A DNA stretch of 64,000 nt from Craterostigma plantagineum (Eukaryota; Streptophyta; Magnoliopsida; Lamiales; Linderniaceae), in the NCBI GenBank assembly GCA_027422505.1, contig JAPQWV010000017.1, forward strand, positions 12,339,501 through 12,403,500, written 5' to 3'. Both the position numbers and the translations under genes were made by a program. Shown here one piece after another: positions 21,057 to 33,100 of the stretch (positions within the stretch are counted from its first letter, which is position 1; every line of letters begins with the position of its first letter). The notes under the pieces were generated by a model. It made no database searches. It was not told the origin of the DNA and saw only the letters and a list, made by a program, of their open reading frames with translations.

Positions 21057-22902
21057 CACACACGGGTTAGTGAAACCTATGCCTTCTATAGGATTATAGA
21101 AAACTATATCCTTGGGCTTGTTCAAAAATATCGTCTGTTCGGATTGTCCCCTACGCGTAACTATATCGTCTAATTTCTTTACTTTGGCATATAGTTTCTT
21201 GCGTTCCTCACCTAGGAGAGCATAATTATTTTCCACGGTTAGTTTTGCGGCTTGACAGGCATCGAAATTCTTACTAAGCTCACTAATCTTAGCATTCGAT
21301 GTTTCTAATTGAGCTTCTAAGTTAGTGATCTTAGAGGTAGCTTCGGTTATCCTGCAATTTAGAATGGCTTTCTCGTTGAGATTTCTAACCAAGCAATTGT
21401 AGTTATTTACTAGCCTATCTTCTAATTCCTTAATATTTTCGCTCTGTTGTCCTAGTTGAGGTTGACTAGTCTCTCTAGAATGGAGGCTCTTAGTAAGTTC
21501 ATCTATTTTTGCACTAGAGCTCCTAAGTTTTTGTTCGAGACTATCTATCTTCTCCTGAGCTCTCTCAAGTTCATTCTCTACTTCCTTTATACTTTTCTGC
21601 TCACGTTTCACGTTAGCATATTGTTTTTGATATGATTCTAACATGGTCAATAATGTGGAAGGAGTGACTACCTCATTTGAAGACGTGGATGCGTTGTCGT
21701 CATCCGTACGAATGGATGTTTCGGCGTCCAATTCGTTGTCGAGACGGGCCATGAGGGCTAAGTTCTCTTCTTCGGAGCTCGACGTGTCCTCGAGCCATTG
21801 GTCATGTTCGGCCATGAGAGCTACTCCAGCTTCTTTCTGTTTTGTCAATTGAAGCTTCCTGGAGTAGTAGTTTGTATCTCTTTTCTTCGGGAGAGTGCAC
21901 TCTCTGGCGAAGTGACCTGCTTTGCCACAGTTAAAGCATTTGTTAGTATCTTTGGGATTCTTGACCTCGGAACTCTCCGGAGCACGTTCTTTGTTCTTGG
22001 AGTTTGTAGTCCGAAGCCTATTGGCTGAGGTTGAAGACTTCTTCTTGAAGTACTTCTTGCTCATCATTTGTCCAATGAGAGTTAACTGTTTTTCAAGGGC
22101 TTTCATGTTCGGCTCGATGTCGGAGTCCGATTCATCTTCCGACTCTGATGATGAAGGTGGCCTAACGATTTTTTCCTTTCTTGATCTTGTGCTCCTCTTC
22201 TCCGAGACTAAGGCTACCGTGTCATCGGTTTGTTTGCCTTTGTGCTCTTTGGTAATCTCGCGGATATCATCCTCATGCTGAGCGAGATTATCGAACACGG
22301 CATGGACATCCAACTCCTCTAGATCTTTATTTTGTCGTATTTGAGTGGATATTTTCTTCCATTCCGTGGGCAGAGAAGATAGAAATCTTATGTTTGTCTC
22401 CATTGTCTTCGTTATTTCTATCTTCCTCATCTCGTTGAGAAGAGTGAGGTATCGTTGGTAGATTTCGTATAGACTCTCCTCTGGCTTTGCTTTGAATGAG
22501 TCGTAAGCAGTGAGAATGTTCGCCTTCTTGGCCTTTATGCCAACTTCTGTCCTTTGCATCATCCTTGGCCGATGTAAGGCTGTCGATTTGTCTGTATATA
22601 TCGTTAGGGATGCCTGCATGAGGGTATTCATGGCTACTAGATCAGCCTTAGCTAGAGTTCTTTCCTCCAGATAGTATTCTCTAGGCTACTTTAGTGGCCT
22701 AGAAGCTGGAATTGCTGGAGTAGCTGTTTCGTCCCCGGGTACATAAACCCAGACTGTGCCGGTCCCTCTTCAAGGGACTTCAGTAGATTTTCGGCTTGAT
22801 CCTTTAAAGCGATGAATTCAGGAAGAGGCTTCTCCACACTGTGTATTCGCCTCTTTGCAAGATCGGTGGATGGTTGTCATTTCCGAGTGAGTATGCATCC
22901 AT
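21056..22902 (-). pseudogene. Ty1/copia gag with CCHC knuckle and long coiled coil, fused in frame to chromovirus integrase
   Basis: I place the start at 22902 (MDAYSLGNDNHPPILQRGEY), in keeping with copia gag N-termini. Stops and frame changes lie between 22830 and 22631. From 22631 one frame runs 753 codons: the UBN2-type gag region (YDSFKAKPEESLYEIYQRY, FLSSLPTEWKKISTQIRQ), an Asp/Glu/Ser stretch, the knuckle CFNCGKAGHFAREC, then about 200 residues of heptad-rich coiled coil, and the conserved gag tail FYNPIEGIGFTNP. At about 21056 it continues without a stop into IPEWKWNHIS of the gypsy integrase. Gag packages element RNA. The rest of the copia pol is missing, which points to insertion of the chromovirus plus deletion. 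Confidence 0.85.
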
Positions 22903-23972
22903 GTTTGTATTCTAGTAGTCGAGTTGTTGAAGGATCTTCGTTGATTGTTTTGAGGGTCGAAGACGATGTAAAGTGCTTCACAGGTGACGAAATTTGTTAG
23001 TAGCGTTTGATTCGAAGATTAGATCGACAATTATTTTCGATTTAATCTTTAAAGTATGATCGAAATTAATTTCATCGATATAGAATGTATTTACTGTTTT
23101 TTTGTGCGAGAAATTTTGTCAGGGAAAAATTTTACGAGCGAAATAAATTGCCCAAAATCATTCAGTCGAGAAAAATTTCCTGATCGTGAATTTATTTCGA
23201 TCGTAAAGAAACAGTACGTTATTACGTTTCTCGACAAGTCAAAATAAATCCCTTGACTAGAAAAGTTTCTCGCGTATAAATGATTTCCACCTGGTCAAAC
23301 GTTAAAAGGTTTGACTGAAAAAGTTTTTCGAGTGAAAGTTATTACGCATGCAATGTCAAAATTGATCTCACTCGAAAACATTTTTCGCTGAATAACGCTC
23401 GAGAAATATTTTTAACTAAAAACGTTTCTATTGATGACGATTCTAGCGCTGACTTCGTATTCTGACCGAGAAAAATTCTCGCGCTAAGTTTATCGAACGA
23501 GAAACTAATCCGATCGCAAACCCTAGCGAGAAAAATTTGAACTATCGAGAAAAATTCACAGAATACGATTAACACAAATTCGACCAAAAACAAAGAATCA
23601 GATAGTGAAGTTTGAGGTAATTGCTCGTAATCAAGTACTAATCACGCACGAACAAGCAATTAAACACGTTATGAAGCAAAATATATCGAATTTGATCAAA
23701 ATCAGAACGTGTTCTTCATGTTCTTCGTCAACAGTAAAATTTCAGAATCAAATTAATCAAAATTCGACGTTCAAACTGCTACTGATTTAGTCTCAATAAT
23801 CATTTATCACTTAATCTAGTACTGAAACATCAGATTCAAGTCAATTAAGCACAGAAGTAAGCTATTAGATCGAAAAACTTTACGCGCCAAATCTGTTCTT
23901 CGATGGAACAGTGTTACAACATAAAATTTCGATCCAATTCTAACAATTTACAATTCAAAAGAGAACGAATCT
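22903..23972 (-). other. Leader of the copia-type element, no gene seen
   Basis: About 1 kb between the primer site and the gag start, rich in CGAGAAAAATTT/CGATCG-type motifs and similar in character to 14885-16600. The short ORFs on both strands lack any family resemblance. Confidence 0.55.
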
Positions 23973-23984
23973 GCTCTGATACCA
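23973..23984 (-). other. Primer binding site (Met-tRNA type)
   Basis: On the minus strand TGGTATCAGAGC lies two bases after the LTR end CCTAACA. It fixes the element orientation and marks 23987-24337 as a 5' LTR. Confidence 0.92.
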
Positions 23985-23986
23985 AT

Positions 23987-24337
23987 TGTTAGGTCCTCAG
24001 ATGAACAACTCTACGATCCTAGGCGAGAATTCATAGTAATTCGGTCGTTTAGATAATCAATTGAATTCGATCGAAAAACTCAAGTTAAGAACACGAGAGA
24101 GAATTCAATTAGAGTGAGAAAGTTACTGTTGGTTCTCTCTCTATAAATCGAATTGCAAGCCCTTCGGATCAGTTCTCTAAACTTTCTCTATTAAGCTCAA
24201 CTGATTTACATGTATTTATACCAAACAAACTTGGTATAAATATCAAACTAGTCATAATCTAAGGACTACTATACAAAACGCCCCTAATTACAAGGACAAC
24301 TAATGAAATCAAGCACAATTACAAATGATATTCTACA
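23987..24337 (-). mobile_element. Copia-type 5' LTR
   Basis: A 351-bp TGTTAGG...TTCTACA block, next to the primer site and upstream of gag. It is about 80% similar by eye to 5810-6151, so the two are members of one family but too diverged to be the pair of a single recent insertion. The flanks (ACCAC at 5805-5809, TCCCC at 24338-24342) do not match either. Confidence 0.88.
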
Positions 24338-25157
24338 TCCCCGTTAGGAATTAAGTTAGAAGGAGATTTTTGACCTGCTGGACCTATACTCGAAATAACA
24401 TTCTCTAATCATTTAATCTTATAGTAAAGCATACGCTGTTCCTCTAAGACGGTATCATATTTTGATGAGATTTCATTTCGCTCATCTTCGCAAGAACGTA
24501 AATTTTTGGTCATCTCGCAGACCCTATTTTCACTATCTTCTAACTTAGTTTCTAACGTAATTATATTTGACTTTGCATTTGTCAAATCTTCATTAGCATA
24601 AGCTAGGCTCTCTTGTTGCTTAAGCAACACGGAGTAATTATTAGCAAGGCATGCTTCTAATTCCTCAATCTTCCTAGCTTGAGCATCCATTTTAATTTGA
24701 TTTTATATTTAATTAAAAAATAGAAATTGGCTTTTGAAATTTCAGTGACGAAAAGTTTGGTTTACTCGAGAAGTATCTTGAAGTATCGAAGAAAGTCGGC
24801 GTCGAAAATTTTTTGGCGTGTACCAAAAAAATTTGTGATGATTTCGAAAACTTCGAGAAAATGACCCAAACTTTTTCTATAATTTGCCAATACGTCCTAA
24901 ATAGATTATTGGATGACTGATCGTTGACACGTTTGTGGATTTGCTTTCAAAAAATTGACAGAAAAGCAGTCTACACCGAAAATTTTTGGACCGGAAGGAA
25001 AATTATAAACGGGCGTTAGGACTGACTATGCCCGTTGGACTCATAATTTTTTTTTTTTGAAACTTAAAATATTTTTATTCAAAGGGTCCAATTGTTTTGG
25101 TGATTGAAAACGTTTATGTGTGATTTTGAAGAGTGAGTTTGGATAGCTCGATTTAAG
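24338..25157 (-). pseudogene. Fragment of a second, related copia gag (coiled coil) and AT-rich sequence
   Basis: 24409-24690 encodes 93 residues of coiled coil (ARKIEELEACLANNYSVLLK, then NAKSNIITLETKLEDSENRV). The spacing is that of the coiled coil in the 21056-22902 gag (EELEDRLVNNYNCL-like), so it is a paralogous gag fragment. It probably belongs to the element whose 5' LTR is at 29826. From 24691 to 25157 I see no gene, only AT-rich sequence with scattered TCGAAAA motifs. Confidence 0.6.
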
Positions 25158-25162
25158 GTTTC
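25158..25162. repeat. 5-bp target duplication, left (solo gypsy LTR)
   Basis: GTTTC, identical to 29052-29056. Confidence 0.85.
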
Positions 25163-28100
25163 TGTGGCGACCCAAGTTTTCTAAGTATGATTAGAGGCGG
25201 ATTTTCGCAACGTAAGCCGTGGAAGACCCGTCTAACAAAAACTATTCTTAAAATAAAATATATTACATCAAAAGATTATTTACAAGGTCACGCCTATACA
25301 AAGGCCGTAGCCTCAAAAGTCAAAACCCTAACGCCGTTCCACAGGTCTTCATCCATGTACCGCCCTGCCCTCAAAAGTCCGTGGAACATCGCCACCAGCC
25401 GCCTCAGTCTTGACACACGTCGGCGTCAGACTCAGTACCTACAACACGTAAATACTGAGCGATTTGCCCAGTAGGTGAATGGAAATGCATGTATGCACGT
25501 GAACGCTCATTCCCGATCCCAATATCTCTCATGCAATGTTCACTCTTTCTTTTCCACTTTCCTATCTCAAATCACACAACACAGGGCCCTAGGTCAGACT
25601 CGACACCTCGTGCACCAATAATAATAACATAAGGAAGCTTACACTAGCAGCGTTTTAACGAGCACGCAACTGCCCTGCTGGGCCGCTCTTCCGTAAGCGG
25701 TAGCCTACGACGACAGTGTTTTGACGATCACGCAACTGCCCTGTCAGGTCGCTCCCTCCGCTGAAAAATATAATCACGACGGTTTTGCACCTCGGGACGT
25801 TCACGCCCGAGTAGACAGATCGATCAGCCTGTCTGCCGTCAGGTGTCATACGAGTACCAACCTCGACTCCTCAACGAGTCAACAACAAAAATCACAAACA
25901 TCTCATTCTACCCCAATCGACAATATCTCAAATCAACCGTCTCAAAACGGTGTAAATATCTCACCCCTGTGATATGATATGCATATGCCATGTATATAAA
26001 CGTGATAACGTATAAAAGCATGATCCACATGAAACGTACGTAAAATATGTATAACACGTAAATCACGTAAATCATTTAATCACATAGAAGCACATAAGAT
26101 CAGATATGTGTTTACGCAATAGATGAATAATTCACCTACCTATCCTCCTGATAAAATTTGTCACGATATCTGGTGACTCCTAAAGTTTCGATCCTCAGTA
26201 AAATTGCTAAGTTGCATAAGTTTCGAACTTCTTAAAGTCTAAGTAACCAAAACCCTAAAAATCACAAAAATCCTAAATTGCCGAAAACTTTTGTAACATA
26301 GCCCAAAACTTTACAAATTGTACCAAAAGTTAAATCATCATGCCGAAAGCCCTAAAAACCTTGAAATAATAAAATATCTAAAAGTTTAATGAAAACCCTA
26401 ATACCACGATAATCCCTAAAATAATGATTTGCTGAAATCATATGTTCTCATAATATAAAGTTGCCGAAAGCTAAATAGACACTGTCGAAAATTAAATAAC
26501 ACTAAAAATGTGTGTACTACATTGATTACTAAATGGAATTGCCGAAATCTCTTAACCTTACCGAAAACTTTATGTAGCTAGATAATACCGAAAACTCTTT
26601 AATGACCAACCAACTTGCCAAGCTTCTGTATAATTATATGAGGCCGAAAATTATTTTAATCCCACCCAAACTTTTAATAACTTGTCGGAAACCCTAAGAT
26701 GAATAACTCTGGAAACTAACAAAATACTTCAGCATCGAAAGTTAAGTTTTCAAGGTCTTATCCTTACATCCTATGCTGAAAACGTCCTAGGGTCACATAT
26801 ATGGTAATACTTCGTATCAAGTACCACATATAATTAAAATAAAAGAGATAGGCTCTCAAATCGTATCCGCTCATACATCTAAGGCGTTGCAATCAGTTAT
26901 TCTCTAAAGTCGGCAACTTTATCAGATATGTACCAACCACACATTATAGTTGGTATACCTTACGCCCAAGTTGTGAATTTTGATAGTCCTAAGCTTGCTA
27001 AACTTGTTCTTTGCATTTGTGTGGATTTCGCACTTCCACTCACTTGGTTCTCTCAAGTAACTATTTGTTCTTAATTGAATGTTCGTTGCTTTAAGTCACC
27101 AAAAGAAAATCTTCCTCACACCCATCAATATCTATATACGTGGTGACGTATGCGCTTTGCCTAGTTAAGAAACCTTTATTAGTCATACCTAATATAACCT
27201 CAAGGGCCACCACGTGTACTTGCCTTTTGATAGGTTAGTATTATTATTATATTTATATGTATAAGTATAGGCATCACATCTAAATATTATGTAGGCACCA
27301 CGAAGACTTTATTTGCATTATATAAACATGTTGCGAAAACTTTCCTTCTAATCTATCATATCCCACGAAAACGTTGATAGGCTTATTACATTATTATATA
27401 TACATGTGTATGTAAGTTTTGACCTTTATATAAGGTGAATTGGTGTCGAAAACTTCACCTGTATTTATGTATATTTATATGGTCGAAAATTTTGGATCTA
27501 AATCTCAAGGGATAAAACCTAAAATGGTCCCCGATGTTTATCCTATGAACCAATTTAGTCCCCGATGTTTCGCGTGAACCAATTTAGTCCCCGATGTTAT
27601 CGAAAATGAACCAAATTGGTCCCTCCGTCAATTCGTCCGTCAATTTGGACGGAGATTGCATTTGCGACGGCTTTAGCGACGGAATTTCCGTCGCTAATTG
27701 AAAATTTAAAAAAATAATAAATTAAATATTAAAAATGGAAAAATCCAAAAAGAAAAGGAAAACAATTCAAAAAATACAGTAAAAAAAGAGAGAATATTAC
27801 CAAAAATTAAATAAAAAATAAATAATAATAAAAAATAGAAAATAATAAAAGTAAAATAAAAACTAAATTTAAAATAAAAAATGATAAATTAAACATTAAA
27901 AATGAGGAAAAAAAATACTAAAAAAGGAATAAAAATTAATAAAATAGAGTAAAAAATTCAAAAAAGAAAAATTTAAAAAAAAGACAATATTACCAAAAAC
28001 TAAATTAAAAATAAATAATAAAAAAAATAAAAATTAATAAAAGTAAAATAAAAACTAAATTTAAAATAGAAAATGATAAATTAAACCTTAAAAATGAGGA

Positions 28101-29051
28101 AAAAAATTCAAAAAAAGAGTAAAAATTCAAAATACGAGAATGTTACTAATAAAATAAAAAATAAATAATAAAAAAATAACAAAATAATAATAAAAATAAA
28201 TAATTATAAATTAACGTATTTTATTTTTATTTTTAAATCATAAATTAATTATTATCATCTTTTTATTATTATTTATTTTTTAATTTTTTAGTTTTTCTGA
28301 ATTTTTATTCTATTTTTTGAATTTTGTTTTCCTTTTTTTTTGGATTTTTTCCTCATTTTTAATGTTTAATTTATCATTTCCTCTTTTAAATTTAGTTTTT
28401 ACTTTACTTTTATTATTTTCTAATTTGTATTATTATTTATTTTTAGTTTTTGGTAAATTCTCTTCTTTTTTGAATTTGTTACCTTTTTTGTATTTTTTTC
28501 CTCATTTTTAATGTTTAATTTATCATTTTCTATTTTAAATTTAGTTTTTATATTACTTTTATTATTTTTATTTTTTATTATTATTTATTTTTATTTAATT
28601 TTTGACAATATTCTCTCTTTTTTTTGAATTTTTTACTGTATTTTTTTGAATTTTTTTCCTTTTTTTGCATTTTTCCTCATTTTTAATATTTAATTTATTA
28701 TTTTTATTTTCAGTTAGCGACAGATCCGTCGCTAAAGCCGTCGCAAATGCAATCTCCGTCTAAATTAACGAACTAATTGACGGAGGGACCAATTTGGTTC
28801 ATTTTCGATAACATCGGGGACTAAATTGGTTCACATGAAACATTGGGGACTAAATTGGTTCATAGGGTAAACATCGGGGACCATTTTAGGTTTTATCCCT
28901 AAATCTCTATGAAAACTCATGTGCCAAATATTTAAATTTACATTATTCATCCTATCTAGTTCATTATTTCGATTCACCTTAGATTCCTAAGTTAAATATT
29001 CATCCTATCTAGTTACATCTAAGACCCGCATTAAATTTTACGGGTATTACA
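25163..29051 (-). mobile_element. Solo Ty3/gypsy chromovirus LTR carrying a foldback MULE
   Basis: It starts TGTGGCGACCC and ends TTTTACGGGTATTACA, and is flanked on both sides by GTTTC with no internal element sequence. This is the signature of recombination between two LTRs. Once the 1392-bp foldback insertion and its 9-bp duplication are subtracted, about 2.49 kb remains, matching the LTR at 17329-19957. A region of CCGAAAA-type motifs lies at 26280-26780. Confidence 0.9.
27508..28899. mobile_element. Foldback Mutator-like (MULE) non-autonomous element, 1.39 kb
   Basis: The two ends are inverted repeats of roughly 190 bp (GGGATAAAACCTAAAATGG ... CCATTTTAGGTTTTATCCC). The arms contain three GGACTAAATTGGTTCA-type repeats and GCGACGGCTTTAGCGACGG. 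The AT-rich middle also mirrors itself (AAAAATGAGGAAAAAA on the left, TTTTTTCCTCATTTTTAATG on the right), so the whole element can fold into one long hairpin. Flanks are TAAATCTCA (27499-27507) and TAAATCTCT (28900-28908), a 9-bp duplication with one mismatch, as expected for Mutator-type insertion. No transposase is encoded. Confidence 0.88.
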
Positions 29052-29056
29052 GTTTC
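29052..29056. repeat. 5-bp target duplication, right (solo gypsy LTR)
   Basis: GTTTC, matching 25158-25162. Confidence 0.85.
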
Positions 29057-29811
29057 GATCGATGCAAATGAGTTTCGGCTGATACTCAGTTTCGCCGAGA
29101 AAGTTTGAATACAAAGAGATGCTCAGTTTTGGTCGATTGGGGGTTTCGGGCGATTTGATGAGAAATGATTGAGTTTCGGGCGAAACACTATATAAAGGAT
29201 GAGTTTTGATCGAAACTGGTTTCGGGCGAGTCTCAGTTTCGCCGAGTTTTTAGATTCGATCGATCCGATTTAGTTTCGGGCGATTATCAGTTACGTCGAG
29301 AAAATACCCAGTTTCGGGCGATTCCAGTTTCGCCGAGCAAAAATTACAAAGGAGTTTAAATTTCAATTTCGACCGATTCGAGTCAGTTTCGGGCGATGAT
29401 CAGTTTCGCCGTGTAAAATTAAATTCCTTTAGAAAATGTTAGTTTCGATCAATGCAAATGAGTTTCGGGCGATACTCAAATGTGGCGAAAATACAACTTC
29501 AAGCAAAATCAAATCGGGCAAAACTCAAATCAGCTAAAATTAAATGTTTGCTACAGTGCACATTCACCCGATCGGGTGTTTCTATCCAAAAAAATAATTT
29601 CTGGGCAGAATGACGAACTTCAGACTCGATTTCTACCTAAAACTCTCTCAAATCAGCTGAGAAATGTTGGGTAAACACTTTAGGTCACTCGTAATCAACC
29701 TATTTAGCTCTTGAGCTTGAAAAATCCGCTAAATCAACTCAAAACTCAAGAACAAGCGAACAAAAAAATACCCAAAAATGTCAGAAATCTCACTCAAATC
29801 CAAACGTGTTT
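29057..29811 (-). other. Leader of a third copia-type element, dense motif array
   Basis: An irregular array of AGTTTCGGGCGAT, CAGTTTCGCCGAG and GTTTCGATCGATGC, repeated a dozen or more times over about 450 bp, then AT-rich sequence to the primer site. No gene is seen. The solo gypsy LTR inserted in this array. Confidence 0.55.
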
Positions 29812-29823
29812 GCTCTGATACCA
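29812..29823 (-). other. Primer binding site (Met-tRNA type) of third copia-type element
   Basis: Minus-strand TGGTATCAGAGC, two bases from the LTR end GGACCAACA. Confidence 0.9.
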
Positions 29824-29825
29824 CT

Positions 29826-30158
29826 TGTTGGTCCCTACTACACCAAACAATCTAACCTAGGATGGATTTACCACACAAATAATCAAGAAATGAATGCAAA
29901 TGGTGTGGGGTGCTTGAGAGGATAAGATGGAGGCTCAAAATATTATCTCTCTAGAATAAAAACACACACAAGCACACCTAACTATGCGTTAGGGTTTTAG
30001 TATTTATACCACAAGTTGGTATATAATACTTGGGCCCTTGTAAGCCCCTTACAAGAATAAAATCACTGGGCTGTAAAACATTAAAGCCCAGTTCACTTAA
30101 ATTAATTACAAGATCAAGATAACCTAATTTAATTGAACACAATAAAATTATCCTAACA
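29826..30158 (-). mobile_element. Copia-type 5' LTR, third family member
   Basis: A 333-bp TGTTGGTCCC...CCTAACA block. It shares layout with the other two copia-type LTRs (CTAACCTAGGATGGA near the primer side, TATTTATACCACAAGTTGG at the TATA position) but is clearly more distant. Its internal region runs left through the motif array and, past the solo LTR, probably to the gag fragment at 24409-24690. Confidence 0.82.
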
Positions 30159-33100
30159 GGGCTCATCCGATGACTTTTTTTCACTCTCTTTAGCGATTGG
30201 GCCTCATCCGATGACTTTTTTCACACTCTTGAGCGATCGGGCCTCATCCGAGGACTTTGTCATCCCTAATTCAATTAGGGTCTTCTCGGCCTCTCTTGAG
30301 GACTTCATCAAATTCAATTAGGGTCTTGAGACTTGCTCCTCACTCGACGGTTCGTTCCCCGAGAGGAATAAAAGATCGCTCGTTTGATAGGATTTTTTGT
30401 TTGCATCTTGTTTAGAGTGAATCGTCGACTCAAATCCGATGTTGATCTATTATAAATGTTTAAAGTAATATATCAGATTAAGTATCATGTACCTTCAGGT
30501 TGCGTGTCGCGCTGTCCCAGTTTTTTAAGATCATGACTTTAATCGCCGAATCGTGTTCCCGCATATAGAGGATGCTGCGGCGAATCTACCGTCGAGCCCA
30601 GCTTCATCAATGATGATGGTTAGACCGAGATACTTGATGGCGTTGGGTTTTCCGTGCACCATAATATTCCCCTTGTTGCTCGAGGTGGTCGTGGAGAGAG
30701 TTTTCGGCGAGTCCGACAGTGCCTCAGCATTTATTGATTGTGATAATTCGGCTGAGAGATACGACCGCAAACACGAACTCTTCTAATCGGCCCGATGTAT
30801 TTTTTTATCCCCAACAAGTGTGAGCGAAACATTCGTTCGACCTTAAGACCTTAACGAACTTGTCCTCATGACCTCGGAATTTTATTTTATATCGTCACAC
30901 AACATTTTCCTCAATAATAGCATAATCAACAATTCTCGAGCACAATATCAACTTCAAAATAATTTTCGAAATATCACTATTAAAGTTACAGTCAAGATAT
31001 CACAATATCACGTCACATATCAATAATAATCGGCACAAGTAAATATCAACAGCCCTGATAGTAATTTGCCCCAATAAGTTCAGCAGTTTCGCATAGACCA
31101 TGTTAAGCCTACGTACAGTCAAGCAGTTCACTGATAATGGGCTGACATAATTTTCAATCCAAAAAGAGTCAACAGCCCCGTAGTAATGCTCCAGCAGAAA
31201 TAAATTCCAGAACCAGAAAGTCTCGTCAATTATGAATCTTACTCACATGTTTTCGATACTTGAAGTAGTCAGTAACGTAAATAATGGTCCCATAGTTTTA
31301 TGATTTCATATTTACACATTAACAAGACTTACAACCGGGTCCGAAGTCGCAAACAACGGCGAATCTGCCATTGTTGAGTGGAGGAGTGGCCATGTTCGTC
31401 ACAATTATAGCCACGGTCATTGCCTTCATAGTGCACCTGTTTCAATCGTTTGGGAATCTCGGCTTCTGTTTGTTTCCTCTATTTTTAGTCGAGCTCCATG
31501 GTTCTTCGAACGGATCGTCGTCGAGTCGGGCCCGAGAAGCTTGGTGCATGGAGAAGATAAAGTAAAGACATTAGTAATACATAGTTGATATCTTCAATGG
31601 GGCGTGGATCATGCAGATTTCTCCGACTCTTCGAGATAGCCCGATTAGGATTTTGTGTTGGTGAGAGACTTCGGTCGTCGATTTCTGCGGTTGTAGTTAG
31701 TGTTGGAATCTTCGGCATCGCCGGGTTATTGTTCTTCAATGGTTACCGCCTCAATCCCAAATAATTTATTTTTTCGAGATCAGCAAATTTTCGCGTGGGC
31801 GATGCCTGCCAATAATATTCTCGTGGCCCGTAAGTACCCGAGAATTCATGTACTCACATAGCTCAAAGGAAGTGGTGAATGCGCAATTAAGTCTGTACAT
31901 GCCGATACTAATATTATCCCCTCGAGCATTCAGGTTAGCTTTTCGGAGCCGTACAGTGAAACTCAGACAAATTTTTATGGAGATGAAAAACACTTATCGG
32001 CCGATATATTTTAGCAACTAGGTAAAATAGTATCGAGGCTAAAATGAAAGATAATTCCAGCAACCAAGGTATGAAGTACAAGGCATATAATCTATCCTAT
32101 CATATTAGTCCAAGTATTTATTATTCAGCAGCACAATATAATTAATTCTAGAAGGCTAGGCGAAAAATTTGTAACAGCTGGCCCACATAATTTTAGTTCA
32201 GCAGCCCATGAAGAAAACCAATAGGCTTGAAGGAATTTTAAGCGCCCAATAAATGCATATTAAGCCCAATAAGTAGCCCAACGCAATCCATAAGAAGTTA
32301 GCTCATATATTTTCAAAATTCGTAATTTAACCCCAGGTTTTAAAATATCACGATATGTGCTCCCCAAAGAAATATCAGAGTTCACCGACTAGATCCAATA
32401 ATTTCAAATCAACATCGATACTTAAGAAAAGTTTACAACCGGGTCCAAGCCGTGAACGATGGTGGATCTGTCGCCGGTGGACGAAAGGGATGGCCATGGT
32501 GGTGACCGTCGTACGTATGTGGATCGATCTCGCAGTGGTTACGCCCCGCAAAATCCGGACGTCAAGACTTCTGGGAGTATTTTGAGTCCATCGTTCTTCT
32601 CATTTCTTCGAACGTAGTCGCCAATGATTTGGTTTCGAAAAATCTGGGCCACGTAGGAGAGAAAGGTAGGCACCACTGATACGTGCGGGTTACCTTTAAT
32701 TTTGCGCGAATCAAGAGCCGATTCATTTGACTTGTCGAGGTTGGGTGGTTCGGGTTTTTCTGTGTTCGATGTGATTTTGGCCCTCAATTGCATCGTTGGT
32801 AGCGATTTCGGTGGGCTGTGTTTGGTCGAAGGTGGAACAAATATGAACAACGACGAAGATGAAGCTGTGGCCGCGAACGTTGGTAGCAAAATTTCATTTC
32901 GCCGGTGTGAATTTGCCGAAGGTCTGAGATATCATCGCTCGGGTTGGCTTTGTGTCTCCTTTGCCTGGTGTCGATGACGAAGGTGACTGGTTCGTTCGAG
33001 GCCCGACGATGCGTTCCTCGTTGTGGTGCTCAAGGCTGCTGATACTTTCGCAAGGATCATCCGCTTGCGGTGGTGATGCGAGTGTGTTGGCTGCGACAAC

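Noticed and set aside
5810..24337. A single 18.5-kb copia element bounded by the two similar LTRs
   Set aside because: The LTRs differ by about 20% by eye and the 5-bp flanks do not match, so they more likely come from two related elements.
30531..32977. Host gene between the copia LTR and the Tat-like primer site
   Set aside because: Frames are short, lack splice-consistent partners and family motifs, and the interval sits where the internal region of the Tat-like element must be.
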